A stretch of 64,000 bases of DNA from Sabellastarte sp. h YS-2021 (GCA_964017235.1 OZ024930.1:28152614-28216613), one strand, 5' to 3'. Positions 44,513 to 55,902 are shown, counted from the stretch's first letter. Numbers and translations: made by a program. Notes: generated by a model not told the origin, from the sequence alone.

Positions 44513-46700
44513 CTAAATATCATGATTTAATAACAACAAGTCCGGATGAACAGTCAACCGAAGTGGTTGGGACACCAAAGTTAGCAATTTTTCATAATCT
44601 TGCGGGGTAGAGTTCCACCTAGAAAGTAAATCCACAGCATGATTTTCATGACATGGAATGTGAACAAAATCTACAGATATATTAAATTTTGCCATAAGCA
44701 ACCAGATGTTTCTGGCACATGTTGCTAGGCCCATATCTCTTGCATATCCATGCTGCAACACCTCCACAACCGCCATATTATCACAATGAATCTGAATTCT
44801 ATGATTGGCCCAGAGGTGACCCTAGACTTTAAATGCAACTACAACATTTAACATTTCTAAGTATGCAATATTATAAGTCTGATAAGCAAGGGGCAATGGT
44901 AAACTGTAAACGAAACTGTCAAAGGTACCACCAAAGCCAGTCAGAGAAGCATCCAGATATACATGTTTATGAACAGGTGTAAGGTCATATATAGTAACCC
45001 CATTATAAGAATTCAAAAAAACACAGAACCAAGTTAGATCCTTACAAAATTCATCAGTAACGAAAATATGACGACTATGAATATTATTTCGCAATAGCTG
45101 TAACATCCTGTTTAGGAAATACCTAGCAGGACGTACACACTTTGATATGTATAGTAGCGAACCTAACAAAGACTGTAACTCAGTTTTACTGCAAGAAGTA
45201 CACCCAGTCCAAGATCTACAAGTGTCAATAATAACTTGTAGTTTATCTTGTGGAATGGAAATTGTCTTTGCTTCTGTATCAAATAGTATACCCAAACATA
45301 CAACCTTAGTAGAAGGGGGAGTAAGTTTCTTACTGCTAATATCCAAACCAAGGTCTTGCAATAATTTTAACAGACACTGAAACGCAGTATCAATCTTAGA
45401 AGGCAATTCACAGTAGCAAAGATCACCTATATAGTTTAATAGATGAGGATAACCTTTATTCTTCGTAATATACCTTATGGAATCGCTGATTTTCTGAAAA
45501 AAAAATTGAACCCAAGCGAAATCGGAAGGGCAAAGACAGATCCACAAAAAACTGACCTTTGTGCTTCAACCCTAAGAGGTCAATATCCCCAGGATCAATT
45601 CTGAGGTGCCTGAAGGCCCGACTTATATCTACCTTAAAAAGTTTACAACCAGGGCCTAATTGAACAACTCTTTTAAAAAAAATCATCAATTGACGGATAA
45701 TGTAACTGAAATTAAGTACCCAAGTATTCATTATTAAGAACTCCATCATTAACAGAATGGAATTTAGGCCAACTAAGATCCATTATTGTCCTTCTAGTAT
45801 CAGAACCTGGTTTTTCTCGAGTCAGAAAAGGCGAAATATGTAAAGGAAATGGGGGTACATCAAAAGGACGCATCATAGCCCTATGTGACAATTCTTCAGA
45901 AATATATGCGTCTATATCTTTAATGAATTTTTTAGCGTAAGGATGATTGTCTTCTGTGACACCTAGAGTGGTGGTCCTATCAAAATCCAAAGGAAATCCA
46001 AACTCTATAAGGTCTGGAAGCTGTTGGTCAAAATAATGAGAAAGATAATGTCTCCAAGTACCAACTTTCAAGCTAGTAGCAACAGGTATGCGCAATCCAA
46101 GAAAATTTGGAAGAACACTACTTCTGATTAACCTATGAGCTTGAAAAATATTTGGAATGTCCTTCCAATGTGTGGAAGTGCCACTGAACACAGTAATTTC
46201 TCCCACCAGAATACAACCAAACTTGGTGCCAATCTGTTCACAACATTTCTTGTGAGCAATACTTTCACTAACCATTGCCTGATTTCCATCATTGGTACCA
46301 CTGTGACCAAAAAATCTACTCTTGCCAATATCTGGCTTTGGTAAATGGTTGTTGACTACAGTTGAAGTACTTGACATAAGGTTATCTTCAAATTCAAGTG
46401 GAACTGGCTCCAGTGATGAATATACGTGAAACCTATTCTGTAATTTTATGTTTGTAATTGGAACCACACTGTCTTTAGCACTCTTAAAGACCTTATTGTC
46501 ACCATTTTTCAAAGGATGACGGTTTGATAAGGAAGCTGTTGTGACAGACGTCTTGGTGGAAACAATACTAGAACACTTTTTAGACTTGAAATAACACGTT
46601 TTGAACCCATGTTCTGAACACCTTCCCAAGCAGTGCCACCACTAAGCACATGCGCATATGACCGACCATTAACCTTATTGGCAAATGCCATGCCTTGAAG
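44513..46700 (-). pseudogene. Ngaro copy 2 pol: reverse transcriptase and RNase H (inactive)
   Basis: Pol is split over several frames: an N-terminal part to 45712 (PHISPF-type linker HISPFLTREKPGSDTRR), RT part 45749-45456 (KVDISRAFRHLRIDPGDIDL), RT/RNase H part 45547-44822, and the RNase H end 44821-44513 after an in-frame UAG at 44822-44824. The RT active site reads YIGD where YIDD is expected, losing a metal-binding Asp. RNase H keeps YLDAS, YLEML and HCDNMAV, and HAVDLLSRW closes the domain. Upstream of 46629 further fragments of the N-terminal part lie in another frame. Dead copy. Confidence 0.8.
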
Positions 46701-46779
46701 AAATTGACGTTTGGCGTCAGTCTTGGAAAGCTGGAACAGGGGATCAACTTGACCATTTTTAAACTCAGAATTGAAAAAT

Positions 46780-47949
46780 ATCTAGATTTTTGGACATAAC
46801 CTTTACTACCAAAGGTCATGCCCCGACTTATTTGTTTTTGACCTAGTTCTTCTACAATCCGCTTGTGAATGACCATAAGCCTTGTTATCAGCTGCCCAAC
46901 ATGCAGAACAAATATGTCTATACAAAACCCCTTTGGTCTCATGTGTTTTGTGAACATGCATTTTTGTTATAATATATGCATGGTGTAAACTTGGCAGGAC
47001 CAGACTGGGACCTATCTTGGCCTTTTGGATTCGAACCCATGCCTGGTCTGGGCATGAGCACGCCTAATCCTGTCAATTTTTTCAACATCTGTCCAATCTT
47101 TAACTTCCCCCTGTTCCATTCTACACAGGAGAACCGCATGACTGGCCTTTGCAGCTGCCCATGAGAGGTCAGTAGCATCCTCCAGTAAATTTACAAGATA
47201 CCCTAACATAAATTCACGACATTTAAAATTTTCTTCCTCCCTCATGGACCTACAAAGCCAGCCATCCACTGTATAGGGGTAAGCTGATTATAAGAAACCC
47301 TATCCTTTGTGTTGCCTGACAGGACAAATTAATGTGGCCATTTAATTCTCTTGCCTACATAAACATCCACTGAGCCCCCCCTCTGGGATTTTATTTTTTC
47401 ATTACCTTTCCCTGCATTATCTGCCAATTCTCGCAGTCTAAGCTGCACCTCCTGCTGTATTTTTGCATCTTGCCGCAAGTCAGAAGGGGAAGGAATCATA
47501 CAACCTGAAGCAGTAGCGTCCCTAGCCGTATCAGTCCATGCCAAACCGCTGCCAGTCATGGAAACCGTATCAGTTTTCTTAGAACTTTTAACTTTCCTTC
47601 TATCCGAAGTTTTCTTAATGGGTTTCTTTTCTAAACAATCCAACCTATCACCTAATGACTGTAATTGTGCAAGAATTTTCTTGTTTATGTCATTTTGCAA
47701 AACGGTATCAGAATTCGGATCCGATTGCCCAGACAAACGGCTAGAACTTGCAGATTTTTGAGATTTTTCACGTTTAAAATGAACATCCCTGTCGGAACGG
47801 GAGGAATTGAAATCTGAATCTTCCATTAACCCACTAATATCTAAATCGGACTCACTAGTGCTCTGTGACTGATCAGATACAAATACTTGCCCAGACATGG
47901 GGTGGCTTGAACCCAAGGACTGTGAAATTAAGTCAGCATCGGACGCCAT
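46780..47949 (-). pseudogene. Ngaro copy 2 gag (broken)
   Basis: The frame from 47949 encodes a serine-rich acidic N-terminal region, a possible coiled coil (INKKILAQLQSLGDRLDCLE) and a basic KSQRGGSVDVYVGKRIKWPH stretch, ending at a UAA at 47329. A second part in another frame (47260-47012) matches copy 4 (LLEDATDLSWAAAKASHAVL; IDRIRRAHAQ). The C-terminal Cys/His cluster is scattered over frames near 46980-46800 and ends with a RSKTNK stretch. The N-terminal zinc motif of copies 1 and 4 is absent. Confidence 0.75.
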
Positions 47950-47954
47950 CCGAA

Positions 47955-48420
47955 GTTGAATTGGAATAACGTGTTCCTGTCTTCTTCCCTACCTCAGATT
48001 GTATTTTCGTTCCCGCATTGCATCAAAATATAAAAAAACTAAAAAGTAAAATGAAATATTTTGATTCAAAATGCTTGACATACAAACGAATAATGACAAG
48101 TACACGGTAGATGAAACAGGCCATGTGGCTGAGCAATTCACCATCTGTCCTGTCTATCTAGGGGTTCAAAAACTACATATGAAAATAGTACTAAATATCG
48201 AAATAAATTGTTAAGGTTGTCTCCAGGACTGAGCCCCTGTGCACCCACATGCACAGAAACATAGGTAATTTACTATGTTGCAACTAAATGGACTCAATGG
48301 GGCATTTTAGGGTTCATGGACAGACCTTGTAGGACAAGCTTTAAGGTCAAATGTCTTTAGGCTATAGATGATACATATATCTATTTAAAATGTCAATCAT
48401 AAAAAGATTCAACAGAAAAA
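47955..48420. other. 5' flank of Ngaro copy 2; no gene
   Basis: Should contain the 5' repeat A1 of copy 2 if present; none was identified because A2 is also not recognised. Confidence 0.35.
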
Positions 48421-48429
48421 TCCTCAGAA

Positions 48430-49080
48430 TGTGCAAAACTTTTTGGTGACCATTGAAGAAACACCTGTGCCTTCGAGGTCAAATATCTGTGGGCCATAGT
48501 GAGTACATATCCTTGTTAAAATTATCAACCATGAAGACAATTTCCCATAGATAAAACAAATTCTCAGAGTGTGTAAAACTCATGGATTATGGTCAAATAA
48601 ACTCCCGTGGTGGCCATCTTGTTTTTCAAAATGAGGCCAAACGTATTTTGCAGGCAAACTTTTGTAGCAATGAACATATCCTTCAAATTTGAGGACTCTG
48701 TGTATAATACATTTTGCCCTAGAGGGATTACAGGAAAATCTCTATATACTGCTTCATGACTGACAAAGAAACGCCTGTGGTGGCCTTTTTGTTTCACAAT
48801 GACGTCAAAAATGTCCCTAGACACGATTATGTAATGATGAACATATCCTACATATTTGAAATCTCTACCTGCAATACCTTTTGCTCTAGAGGGACAACAA
48901 AACTCCTTGCTGAAAGTGGAAAAAAGCCCAAGGTATCCATCTTGTTTTTTTTTCATACTGAGGCCGAAAAGATTCCCAGGCAAGATTTTGTAATAATAAA
49001 TATATCCTGCAAATTTGAGAACTACTTATAATAGCGTTCACTCTTGATGGGTAATGAGAAAATCTCTACACACTGCGGCT
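48430..49080 (+). repeat. Degenerate tandem repeat, about 160-180-bp units
   Basis: Three to four diverged units carry the sequence order GTGGTGGCCATCTTGTTTTT, AATGAGGCCAAA, TTTGTAGCAATGAACATATC, AAATTTGAGGACTC, then TTTTGCYCTAGAGGGA and AAAATCTCTA. Starts are near 48600, 48770 and 48930, with a weaker one near 48430. The frames on either strand across it follow from the repeat and show no known domain. Confidence 0.6.
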
Positions 49081-49089
49081 GTATACTTG

Positions 49090-49620
49090 TATGTAATTTG
49101 GATGCTATCAGGAGCATGCAATAACACACAAATCACTGCTAGTCATAAATTTATTGGCATCACTGCAGGTATATCAAGGTATGTATACGTTGAAGTCACC
49201 ACATATTTAATAATTACAATCAATAGATGACAGAAAACCCAGAAGAAGATATTGAATTCCTCTGAAAAGATGGCGCATGACCGCAAGGGATGATGAACAC
49301 AAGCAAGCAATAGTGTATGCCCAGGAAAATTAGTTGACAGTACTGTGTTCTTGAAGGACTGATAGACAGGGGGAACTATTTTGGGAAGTTTGTAGGAGCA
49401 TCAATTGAAGAAACTAAGTCCACCCCAAATAATTAAGGGATAAAACAAGGAAATATTTGCAACTGAAAAAGCTGACCGAACAATGAAATATCCATTCACA
49501 TTTAATTTGCTTGTACATTTCACTGTCCCATTTCCATAAATTTTTTTAAGAGCGAGGCTCACACTTCTATAAGTCACTTTCGTTGCGTTTTGTAATTTTT
49601 TTTTTCATTTTGTTTTGACT
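49090..49620. other. No gene seen
   Basis: Noncoding sequence without recognised repeats. Confidence 0.45.
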
Positions 49621-49651
49621 GGACTTTCACGAGAATTGGCACAGTGGGATG

Positions 49652-49715
49652 AGTACCCTTGTCTTCACTGAAGTTAAGCAGTGGGCGATATTAGTACTTT
49701 GATGGGTGACCTTTT
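49652..49715 (+). mobile_element. 5S rRNA-derived SINE or 5S pseudogene
   Basis: The stretch CACTGAAGTTAAGCAGTGGG continuing into TTAGTACTTTGATGGGTGACC reproduces the internal promoter region of 5S rRNA (box A, intermediate element and box C) with few changes. The upstream GTACCCTTGTCTTCACTG also fits the preceding 5S segment, but the 5' and 3' stem halves of a full 5S gene are not present. A 5S-headed SINE of the SINE3 type or a 5S pseudogene both fit. Confidence 0.65.
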
Positions 49716-49759
49716 CATTGCAATACTTGTGTCTCTGGTGGCTTTTTTAGCTCGTGCAA

Positions 49760-50555
49760 CTAGAACAAAACCTCTTTCTACCTTGTTTATTTTGTGTTCT
49801 GGTGTTTCATGGGTTTTGTAATGTTCCTTGAGTTTCCTTGAAATCCTTGGCTCTCTAAACTGTTGTTATGAGTGAAAATAAATTACAGCAAGAGAGATAT
49901 GAATGACCTATTAATAGATTACCATAGATGTTGAAAGGAACTTTAGCAGCCAAAATTAAAAATCATTTAATTGCAAATCAATGCACATCTATCCTGGCAA
50001 ATGATTTTCTATGACTGAAACCCTATGGATATATAACTTAATATTTTAATCATAACTATTAGTTTCTGCATCAACATTTTTCACTTCACATAGTCTTACA
50101 ATAGCAAGGTTAGCTGGGCTCTTGTCTCTGAGACAAATGTAGATGCATGTTTAAGGAAAAGGCTTCTTTGCAAAATAAAATACAGGTTCAGAACATTTTG
50201 AAAAAAGACTTTTCCAGTTTTCTTTTTTTTTGTTCTTGCATATTTCTTATCGACTGCAAAAATAAGGATTTTTACCCAAGTTTTGGTTCACAATCTCTGC
50301 GCTTTGAATAATTGTTATTGTGAATCCTATCTTCTTGAAAACTTTCAAATATACATTTGTGGATAGCCGGCATGCATACATTTATAAAACACGCATACCA
50401 GTATTTCAATCACTTTTAACACATCATGCACAAATGATGCCAATGCATGGATGGTAAAAACACTGATTGTTAAGTTGTTCTTTTAAAATGTATGTTTTCC
50501 TACAAAATCTTGTTTGTGGGGTCAAACATTTGAGAGTTTACATCCATTCAACAGC
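49760..50555. other. No gene seen
   Basis: AT-rich noncoding sequence; its first part may be the body of the 5S-derived retroposon. Confidence 0.4.
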
Positions 50556-50559
50556 TTAA

Positions 50560-50735
50560 GTCGTACCTGGACACACCCTATATAGCCCACATGTTGCCTA
50601 GATAAGGAGTCAATCCTTATATAAGGTTCTGCAATTTTAAACTACTGACAAACGGCAACAAGTACCAGCTTTTTCTACATACGGGCAGGTGTGGATTCAA
50701 ACTCTGATCTCAGAGGTGGCAGGCTATATATTAAT
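50560..50735 (-). mobile_element. tRNA-like SINE remnant
   Basis: Relative of 30010-30225. The minus strand has a box B-like GAGTTTGAATCC. Plus-strand landmarks are AAGGTTCTGCAATTTTAAAC, GCAACAAGTACCAGCTTTTT and CTCAGAGGTGGCAGGC. Confidence 0.4.
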
Positions 50736-50771
50736 AGATTATACCTCCAAAGAGTCTTGTGAATATTTACA

Positions 50772-50790
50772 ATACAAAGGTCCAAATTAT
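50772..50790 (-). mobile_element. First fragment of a SINE split by Ngaro copies 3 and 4
   Basis: ACAAAGGTCCAAATT matches the 3' tail of the SINE at 53284-53408 read on the minus strand (ACAAAGGTCAAAGTT). The next SINE bases resume at 56183 after Ngaro copy 3. Confidence 0.5.
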
Positions 50791-50984
50791 TAGCATGGCG
50801 ACGTAGGAGCCTGCTGGGGCAGTTCACTGGTTACCTTAAACATTGTGGTTTAATCTTGAGGCTATCTCTAGTTACTGTTTATACTATTTGTAAACCAATG
50901 AGAGGCAGTTATGCATCATTAGTTCCCGCCATCCTTGGTGTAAATCACTTTAAACTTTGGAATCGAAGAGAATACATGAAATCA
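50791..50984 (+). repeat. Ngaro copy 3 5' terminal repeat A1
   Basis: 194 bp matching A2 at 55097-55290 with a handful of differences, both starting TAGCATGG and ending CATGAAATCA. Confidence 0.88.
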
Positions 50985-51051
50985 GTTCTAGTCAAAAATT
51001 CAGATTTTAGTGTTTTATTGATTTTATATTTTTATTGTTATGTTACAAACA

Positions 51052-51695
51052 AGAAAACTCCAGCCACTGACATCAGAAGGAAAGTAACTGCATCTGCCAG
51101 AGCAAGAACCGCAATCAAAAAACCAAAGAAAGCGTCAAATGACTTGAACGGATCTTACATCCAGCCCGTGAGTACAGTTTCTGACACCGTCAACCACACC
51201 ATCATGGTAAACCCCACACAATCCACATCTTCTTCATCAAACGATGCTATCTTGACCTTATTACAAGATATGAACAAGTCCAATCAAGAGATAGTGAGGA
51301 ATATCGATGCATTGGAGCATCAGCAGTCAGTGAACTCTACCCCAGTAGCCAGCAGATTCCATACGCAGGTTCACAGACATTCATTTTCTATGACTAGTCA
51401 CTCTGTATCAGATCCGAATCATACACATCAGGTGGGACTCCAAGGCACTCAAACCGTTGCCACAGGACCACAGGATCCGCTCTCAGTCAGTTCTAACTCA
51501 CTCACATCCCTTCAACCTTCAACCAGCATCAGCAATACCATGCAACATCAGGACCTTCGATGTGACCCCGTCGTTCTAAGTCTAGATGCACTGAGAACTA
51601 ACCCAACACTGTCACAGGCAGTTTCTCAGATTTTGTCGACCTATGAGGGACACGCCAGGCTGGAGGCAGCTCAAGGTAAGGCGTCAACTGTATGA
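51052..51695 (+). pseudogene. Ngaro copy 3 gag, N-terminal part
   Basis: An open frame that runs from inside A1 to 51695; the part outside A1 is basic (KVTASARARTAIKKPKKAS), then rich in Ser, Thr and Gln, with a short heptad-like MNKSNQEIVRNIDALEHQQS. Its end (LRTNPTLSQAVSQILSTYEG) corresponds by position to the region before the C-terminal zinc cluster in copy 1. That cluster is missing, so gag is truncated. A good splice donor, AAGGTAAGG, lies at 51672-51680. The true start codon is unclear; an AUG occurs at 50856 within A1. Confidence 0.55.
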
Positions 51696-51732
51696 CGCTC
51701 AGGTAGATACAATTCTACTGATTTTGTCACTA

Positions 51733-51754
51733 CCCCCCCCCCCCCCCCCCCCTA
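51733..51754 (+). repeat. Poly-C run inside Ngaro copy 3
   Basis: About 20 C in a row, followed at 51891-51908 by a run of about 16 G interrupted once near its start. The two are complementary and could pair in RNA. Confidence 0.85.
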
Positions 51755-52068
51755 GAGTTAAGGTGGGCAAACGAGGGTTACCATGGTGGTCAGGGCAAGA
51801 AGCGCACTCTTTATGATGACTTTATGATGAAATAACATACCACATTACCAACCGGAGGGAACTGTTGGAAATCAAATGTTGTTACAAGGGCGGGGGGGGG
51901 GGGGGGGGAACAGTGTGAACTTGGTTTTAGATTTGAAAACACATTCTAACTTTGACCATATTGTTTGTGATATTAATGAACCTATACATTGTGTGAACAG
52001 GTATACTGATAATCACATTCACGACAATGTACATCAGGTTTTTAATAATTATGTAACTGAATCCTGAC

Positions 52069-53650
52069 TTGTTGACTATAATGAAGCATTTGTCAATATC
52101 AATTATCATGTTGACAGGGTCTATTTCTTCTATTCAGAAGCGTGACACTTTTCCATATTATTTAGTATATTTGTATGGCTTGAATAACCACGTTAACAAG
52201 GGCTTTTATTACCTGAGTGTTAATGTAGTTGATACTGTCAATTTTTATACATGTGCAAACATACCGTCAGGTTACTTAGAAGTACTGTCATCTGAACTTG
52301 TGTACATAAGTTATTTTTTGCTAGAGTGTCTGAAGTTATTATCTCATGATGAAAAATTACAGGCAAAAATTGCGTATGATAATTGGAAACAGGATATGTT
52401 TATTACAGAAAATTTTGGTCTTACGTACCGTGAGTATATGGATAGAATACTTAGTAGATTGACAATTCACCAAGAGTTAGATTCCGACAGAAAGTCAGTA
52501 AATGGTTGTAGCAACACTGTTGTTAATAATGTTGATTCTAGTGAGACTAACACATGTACTAACAAAAAATTTCCGATTTCCCAATTTGTCGAGGACACCT
52601 TGTCAAATGATGTCGATAATAAGGGTGTTCTTTGTGATCACAATTTTCCGAACAAAGTGAGGGGTTTTATCAATCACTCCTCAACTTATTTCACTTTTAC
52701 TGGTCCTGATAGATGTCCAATTCGAATTGATAGTGTTAATATATGCATTAAGGTTGCAGACGCCATTAGAAACACTGGTTTACCAAATTATCAATCTGCT
52801 AGGTTTCCCTTACTTTCAGGTTTGAACATTGAAGCATGGGAGCGTTTGTTGCACAACTATCCTGATAAATTTCTCATCCAATATATTAAATTTGGCTTTC
52901 CCTTATCTATTTGCAATCATAATAAACTTAAAGTCACACATGTAAACAATCATCACTCTGCCACCGAACACCCTCTATCTATGAAGAATGCGTCCGGGTT
53001 CGCAATAAAAAGTACCTATCCAAAAGATGTTACCAATCACTTCTGGGTAAATTAATCTATATTCATAAGTGTGTCATTCCGGCTAGAATTTTTATTAACC
53101 GTATCCTAGCATTGTTTAGGCAAAGTAGTCATAAAAATGGATCTGACTTACCTCTGATTTTATGTCTGACAGTGATTGGTTTATTACCTTTCTTCTCACT
53201 TCAATGGTGCTACCTTCTTCAAGAAAGCTCCTATTCTTGGAAATCACACCCTGTTTCTAGACGTCTCTCTTACAGGGTTGGGGTTTGGCATCTAATCATA
53301 GGCTGTCACCTCTGTGGGTTCGAGTCCCACAAGTGGCAAATCTGAGGACCTGTCCCAATATGACCCTGGCTGTTGAACGGGATGTAAAACCCCAACTTTG
53401 ACCTTTGTACAGGGTTGGGGGGTGTCTGGGACAATAGAGTTTACAGTACCCCTGTATTTGAAATCCCAAACTTTGAAAATCGTACACTTTGAAAGGCTAA
53501 ACATTGTTATAACTCTTAGACTTTGGGCTAAGTTCTGGGAACACTCACAGGTGCAGATACATTGTGATAATGTGGCGGTGGTCCAGGTGGTAAGTTCATC
53601 TAAAACAAAAGACAAATTCCTAGCAGCATGTATTCGAAACATTTGGTTTT
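52069..53650 (+). pseudogene. Ngaro copy 3 pol with RT palm deleted
   Basis: The 52069-53055 frame contains the pol N-terminal region (GLPNYQSARFPLLSGLNIEA, FLIQYIKFGFPLSI). Around 52985-53005 it jumps, in another frame, to the part after the palm: KKYLSKRCYQSLLGKLIYIH and PARIFINRIL. About 250 codons including the YxDD active site are missing. RNase H follows (FLDVSLTGLG), is interrupted by a SINE at 53284-53408, and resumes with VWDNRVYS and VQIHCDNVAVV up to about 53650. Dead. Confidence 0.8.
53284..53408 (+). mobile_element. SINE inserted in Ngaro copy 3, with 12-bp target duplication
   Basis: A 125-bp 5'-truncated tRNA-type SINE (box B-like GGGTTCGAGTCCC, body ACCCTGGCTGTTGAACGGG). It is flanked by ACAGGGTTGGGG at 53272-53283 and again at 53409-53420. 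The RNase H reading of the host element continues across once the SINE and one duplication are ignored, which fixes both boundaries. Confidence 0.85.
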
Positions 53651-53837
53651 GTTGGTTTCCTCCATTTTTGATATTGACATTATTGTACACATACAAGGCA
53701 AGAATAATGTGGTTGCAGATTGCCTTTCAAGGCTTTGACCCAATGACCCAATGCTCTTGGGTTATCTTAGGAAGAATTATGTGTGGGACCACATTGACGT
53801 TAAAAATTTCTCACTTAATTTAACCATATAATTTCAG

Positions 53838-54790
53838 GTACCTCCATTATGTCATCTCCACTTTTTGATGCCTCCTGGTCGAGGGTTCAGATGACTTTTA
53901 GACCTGCCCCAGTTACAGCTCATCATTCTCATTTCAGCACTTTTATAGCTTTTCTCATTTTCATGGACCTTCCATGAGTTATCTGTTCATAATATTTTGT
54001 CATTTTTAGAGTATCTGTATCAGAATGGTCTTTCCCCTAAAGTCATAAAAAATTACTTCTCATCCATATCTTCCTTAGCCAGGACTTTCAATTTGGATAC
54101 CACGTCTCTTTCACACCTGTCCATTTCTCACTACCTTAGCAGTATTTCTATCAACTCCTCCTTTCGACCCACTTGTCGGGGGGGTTTTTGACATACACAC
54201 CTTATATCACATCTCAAGAGCTTGTGACAGCTTATCTGACCCCCCTCTATATAGGGCCATATTTTTGACAGCTTTTTATGGCTTCCTGAGGATGTCCAAC
54301 AATGTGGCTCCTCATAGTGCCAAAAAATTTGACCATAATAGGCATTTTCTCAGGCAAGACGTCTTTTTTCTATCCAGATGGTGTACATCTTCTCCTCAAA
54401 TGGACGAAGACCATTCAAGATTACAATTCACATCATGTTATTCAACTTCCCAAGATTGAAAATATTTTTTGTCCCACTAGAGCAAGCTCTCCTTAGATCC
54501 AGATCACTTCCTCCTACAGCTCCTTTATTTGTTCACATTTCTTCTCCATTCTTACCAGTTATTGACACCCATATCAGGGATTCACTTAAAAGAATTTTGA
54601 TTTCCTTGGGTATCCCTCTGTCTGGCCATGGTTTTCATACCTTCAGAAGATCTGGCGCAACTTTTGCTTTTGATCATAATGTTCTCTTGCAAAACATTAT
54701 GGGCCATGGCCTTTGGCGCAGTTCTTTAGTTTGGGTGTACCTCCAAAATTCATCTTAATCTTCCTCCATCATTTCTGCCACTTTTGCTTC
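53838..54790 (+). pseudogene. Ngaro copy 3 tyrosine recombinase (decayed)
   Basis: Read in several frames. It starts after an acceptor-like ATAATTTCAG (AG at 53836-53837) with MSSPLFDASWSRVQMTFRPA, then SFLEYLYQNGLSPKVIKNYF, FYGFLRMSNNVAPHSAKKFD (catalytic Arg), and near the end GHGFHTFRRSGATFAFDHN (His and Arg kept) and NIMGHGLWRSSLVWVYLQ (His, Trp and Tyr kept). At least three frame changes and a stop at 54189 make it inactive. It ends about 30-60 bases before B1, as in the other copies. Confidence 0.8.
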
Positions 54791-54814
54791 CCATATCCCG
54801 GCTCAGTTGTAGTT

Positions 54815-55096
54815 TGGGTGAATATTTTAAACAATTTTATTGTTAAAATTTTTAAAGTCTTGTCTTTTATGCTAACGTGTGTACTAACATGTAAATAAAA
54901 TTGCCTCAATGTGTTTAACTGTCTTTCAGATGTAGTGTGTGTACATCATTTATCATAACAGAGTTAGGGTTCAAATCCACTCTCACCTTTGACCTATGAC
55001 CTTTGGTTTCATACCCCAATACCCGGTCTTGGTACTGGCATCCCAACTTTTGTAGCACCATCTTGCTTAATCTTCTTTGTACCAGTTAGCTGTTAC
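54815..55096 (+). repeat. Ngaro copy 3 repeat B1
   Basis: 282 bp matching B2 at 55903-56182. Contains AATAAA at 54894-54899, which is changed to AATCAA in B2. Confidence 0.85.
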
Positions 55097-55290
55097 TAGC
55101 ATGGCTATGTACGAGCCTGTTGGGGCAGTTCACTGGTTACCTTAAATATTGTGGTTTAATCTTGAGGCTATCACTAGTTACTGTTTATACTTTTTGTAAA
55201 CCAATGAGAGGCAGTTATGCATCATTAGTTCCCGCCATCCTTGGTGTAAATCACTTTAAACTTTGGAATTGAAGAGAATACATGAAATCA
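55097..55290 (+). repeat. Ngaro copy 3 internal repeat A2
   Basis: 194-bp copy of A1 (50791-50984), directly adjoining B1. Confidence 0.87.
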
Positions 55291-55400
55291 CCCAACATCC
55301 CACCCTGCACAGAAACGCACCCCGCTTTTGGGTATCCCTATCACCTGGGGGAGTAAGAAGGGATCCATCAGTTGGAAATAACTTGTGGCTTTTGACTTCA

Positions 55401-55701
55401 GTGACTGTGACCCCCTTCTCTTTTATCTCGGTTAAGGGGAGTTCTCCCAATTTTTGGGATTGATATAGGTCACTGTTCATCTGAGATTATTTCGATTTTA
55501 GTAACTGGGACCCCCTTGGCTTGTCTCATCCAAGGGGAGTTCTCCTGTATGAGACTGATATAGGTTACTAAATTTTTGAGATTTTTTTATTCCCGTGGGA
55601 ACCACTGGTGGCTGGGACCCCCTTAGTTTGTCTCGCCTAAGGGGAGGTCTCCACTTGGATCAATGTAGGCCACTATTGAAAATTTTGAGACTTTTCGATT
55701 A
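55401..55701 (+). repeat. Three-unit tandem repeat (about 100 bp) inside the split repeats
   Basis: Units start near 55401, 55500 and 55604. Shared landmarks are GGGACCCCCTT, a TCTC-rich stretch, AAGGGGAGTTCTCC, GATATAGGTCACT and TTTTGAGATTTTT. The array lies between A2 and B2, where A2 is normally followed directly by B2. Confidence 0.7.
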
Positions 55702-55902
55702 GGGCAATTCCCCCATCTCTCTTTGGGATCCGGACGGATCTTCAGGCGGGCCAGGCTGACCCTGTGTCCCCTTCCCAATGTTGACACTTCTTAAACTTTG
55801 ACCGATCTTGGAAAATACACAGAATTGAGATCTGGCTTCAAAGCAGTGTTGGTTATATAATCCAGTGGTTATTAATGTGTGGCTAAATACGAGTTCATAT
55901 TA

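Noticed and set aside
48564-48983. 139-codon frame on the minus strand
   Set aside because: It runs across diverged tandem repeats and has no recognisable domain or splice context.
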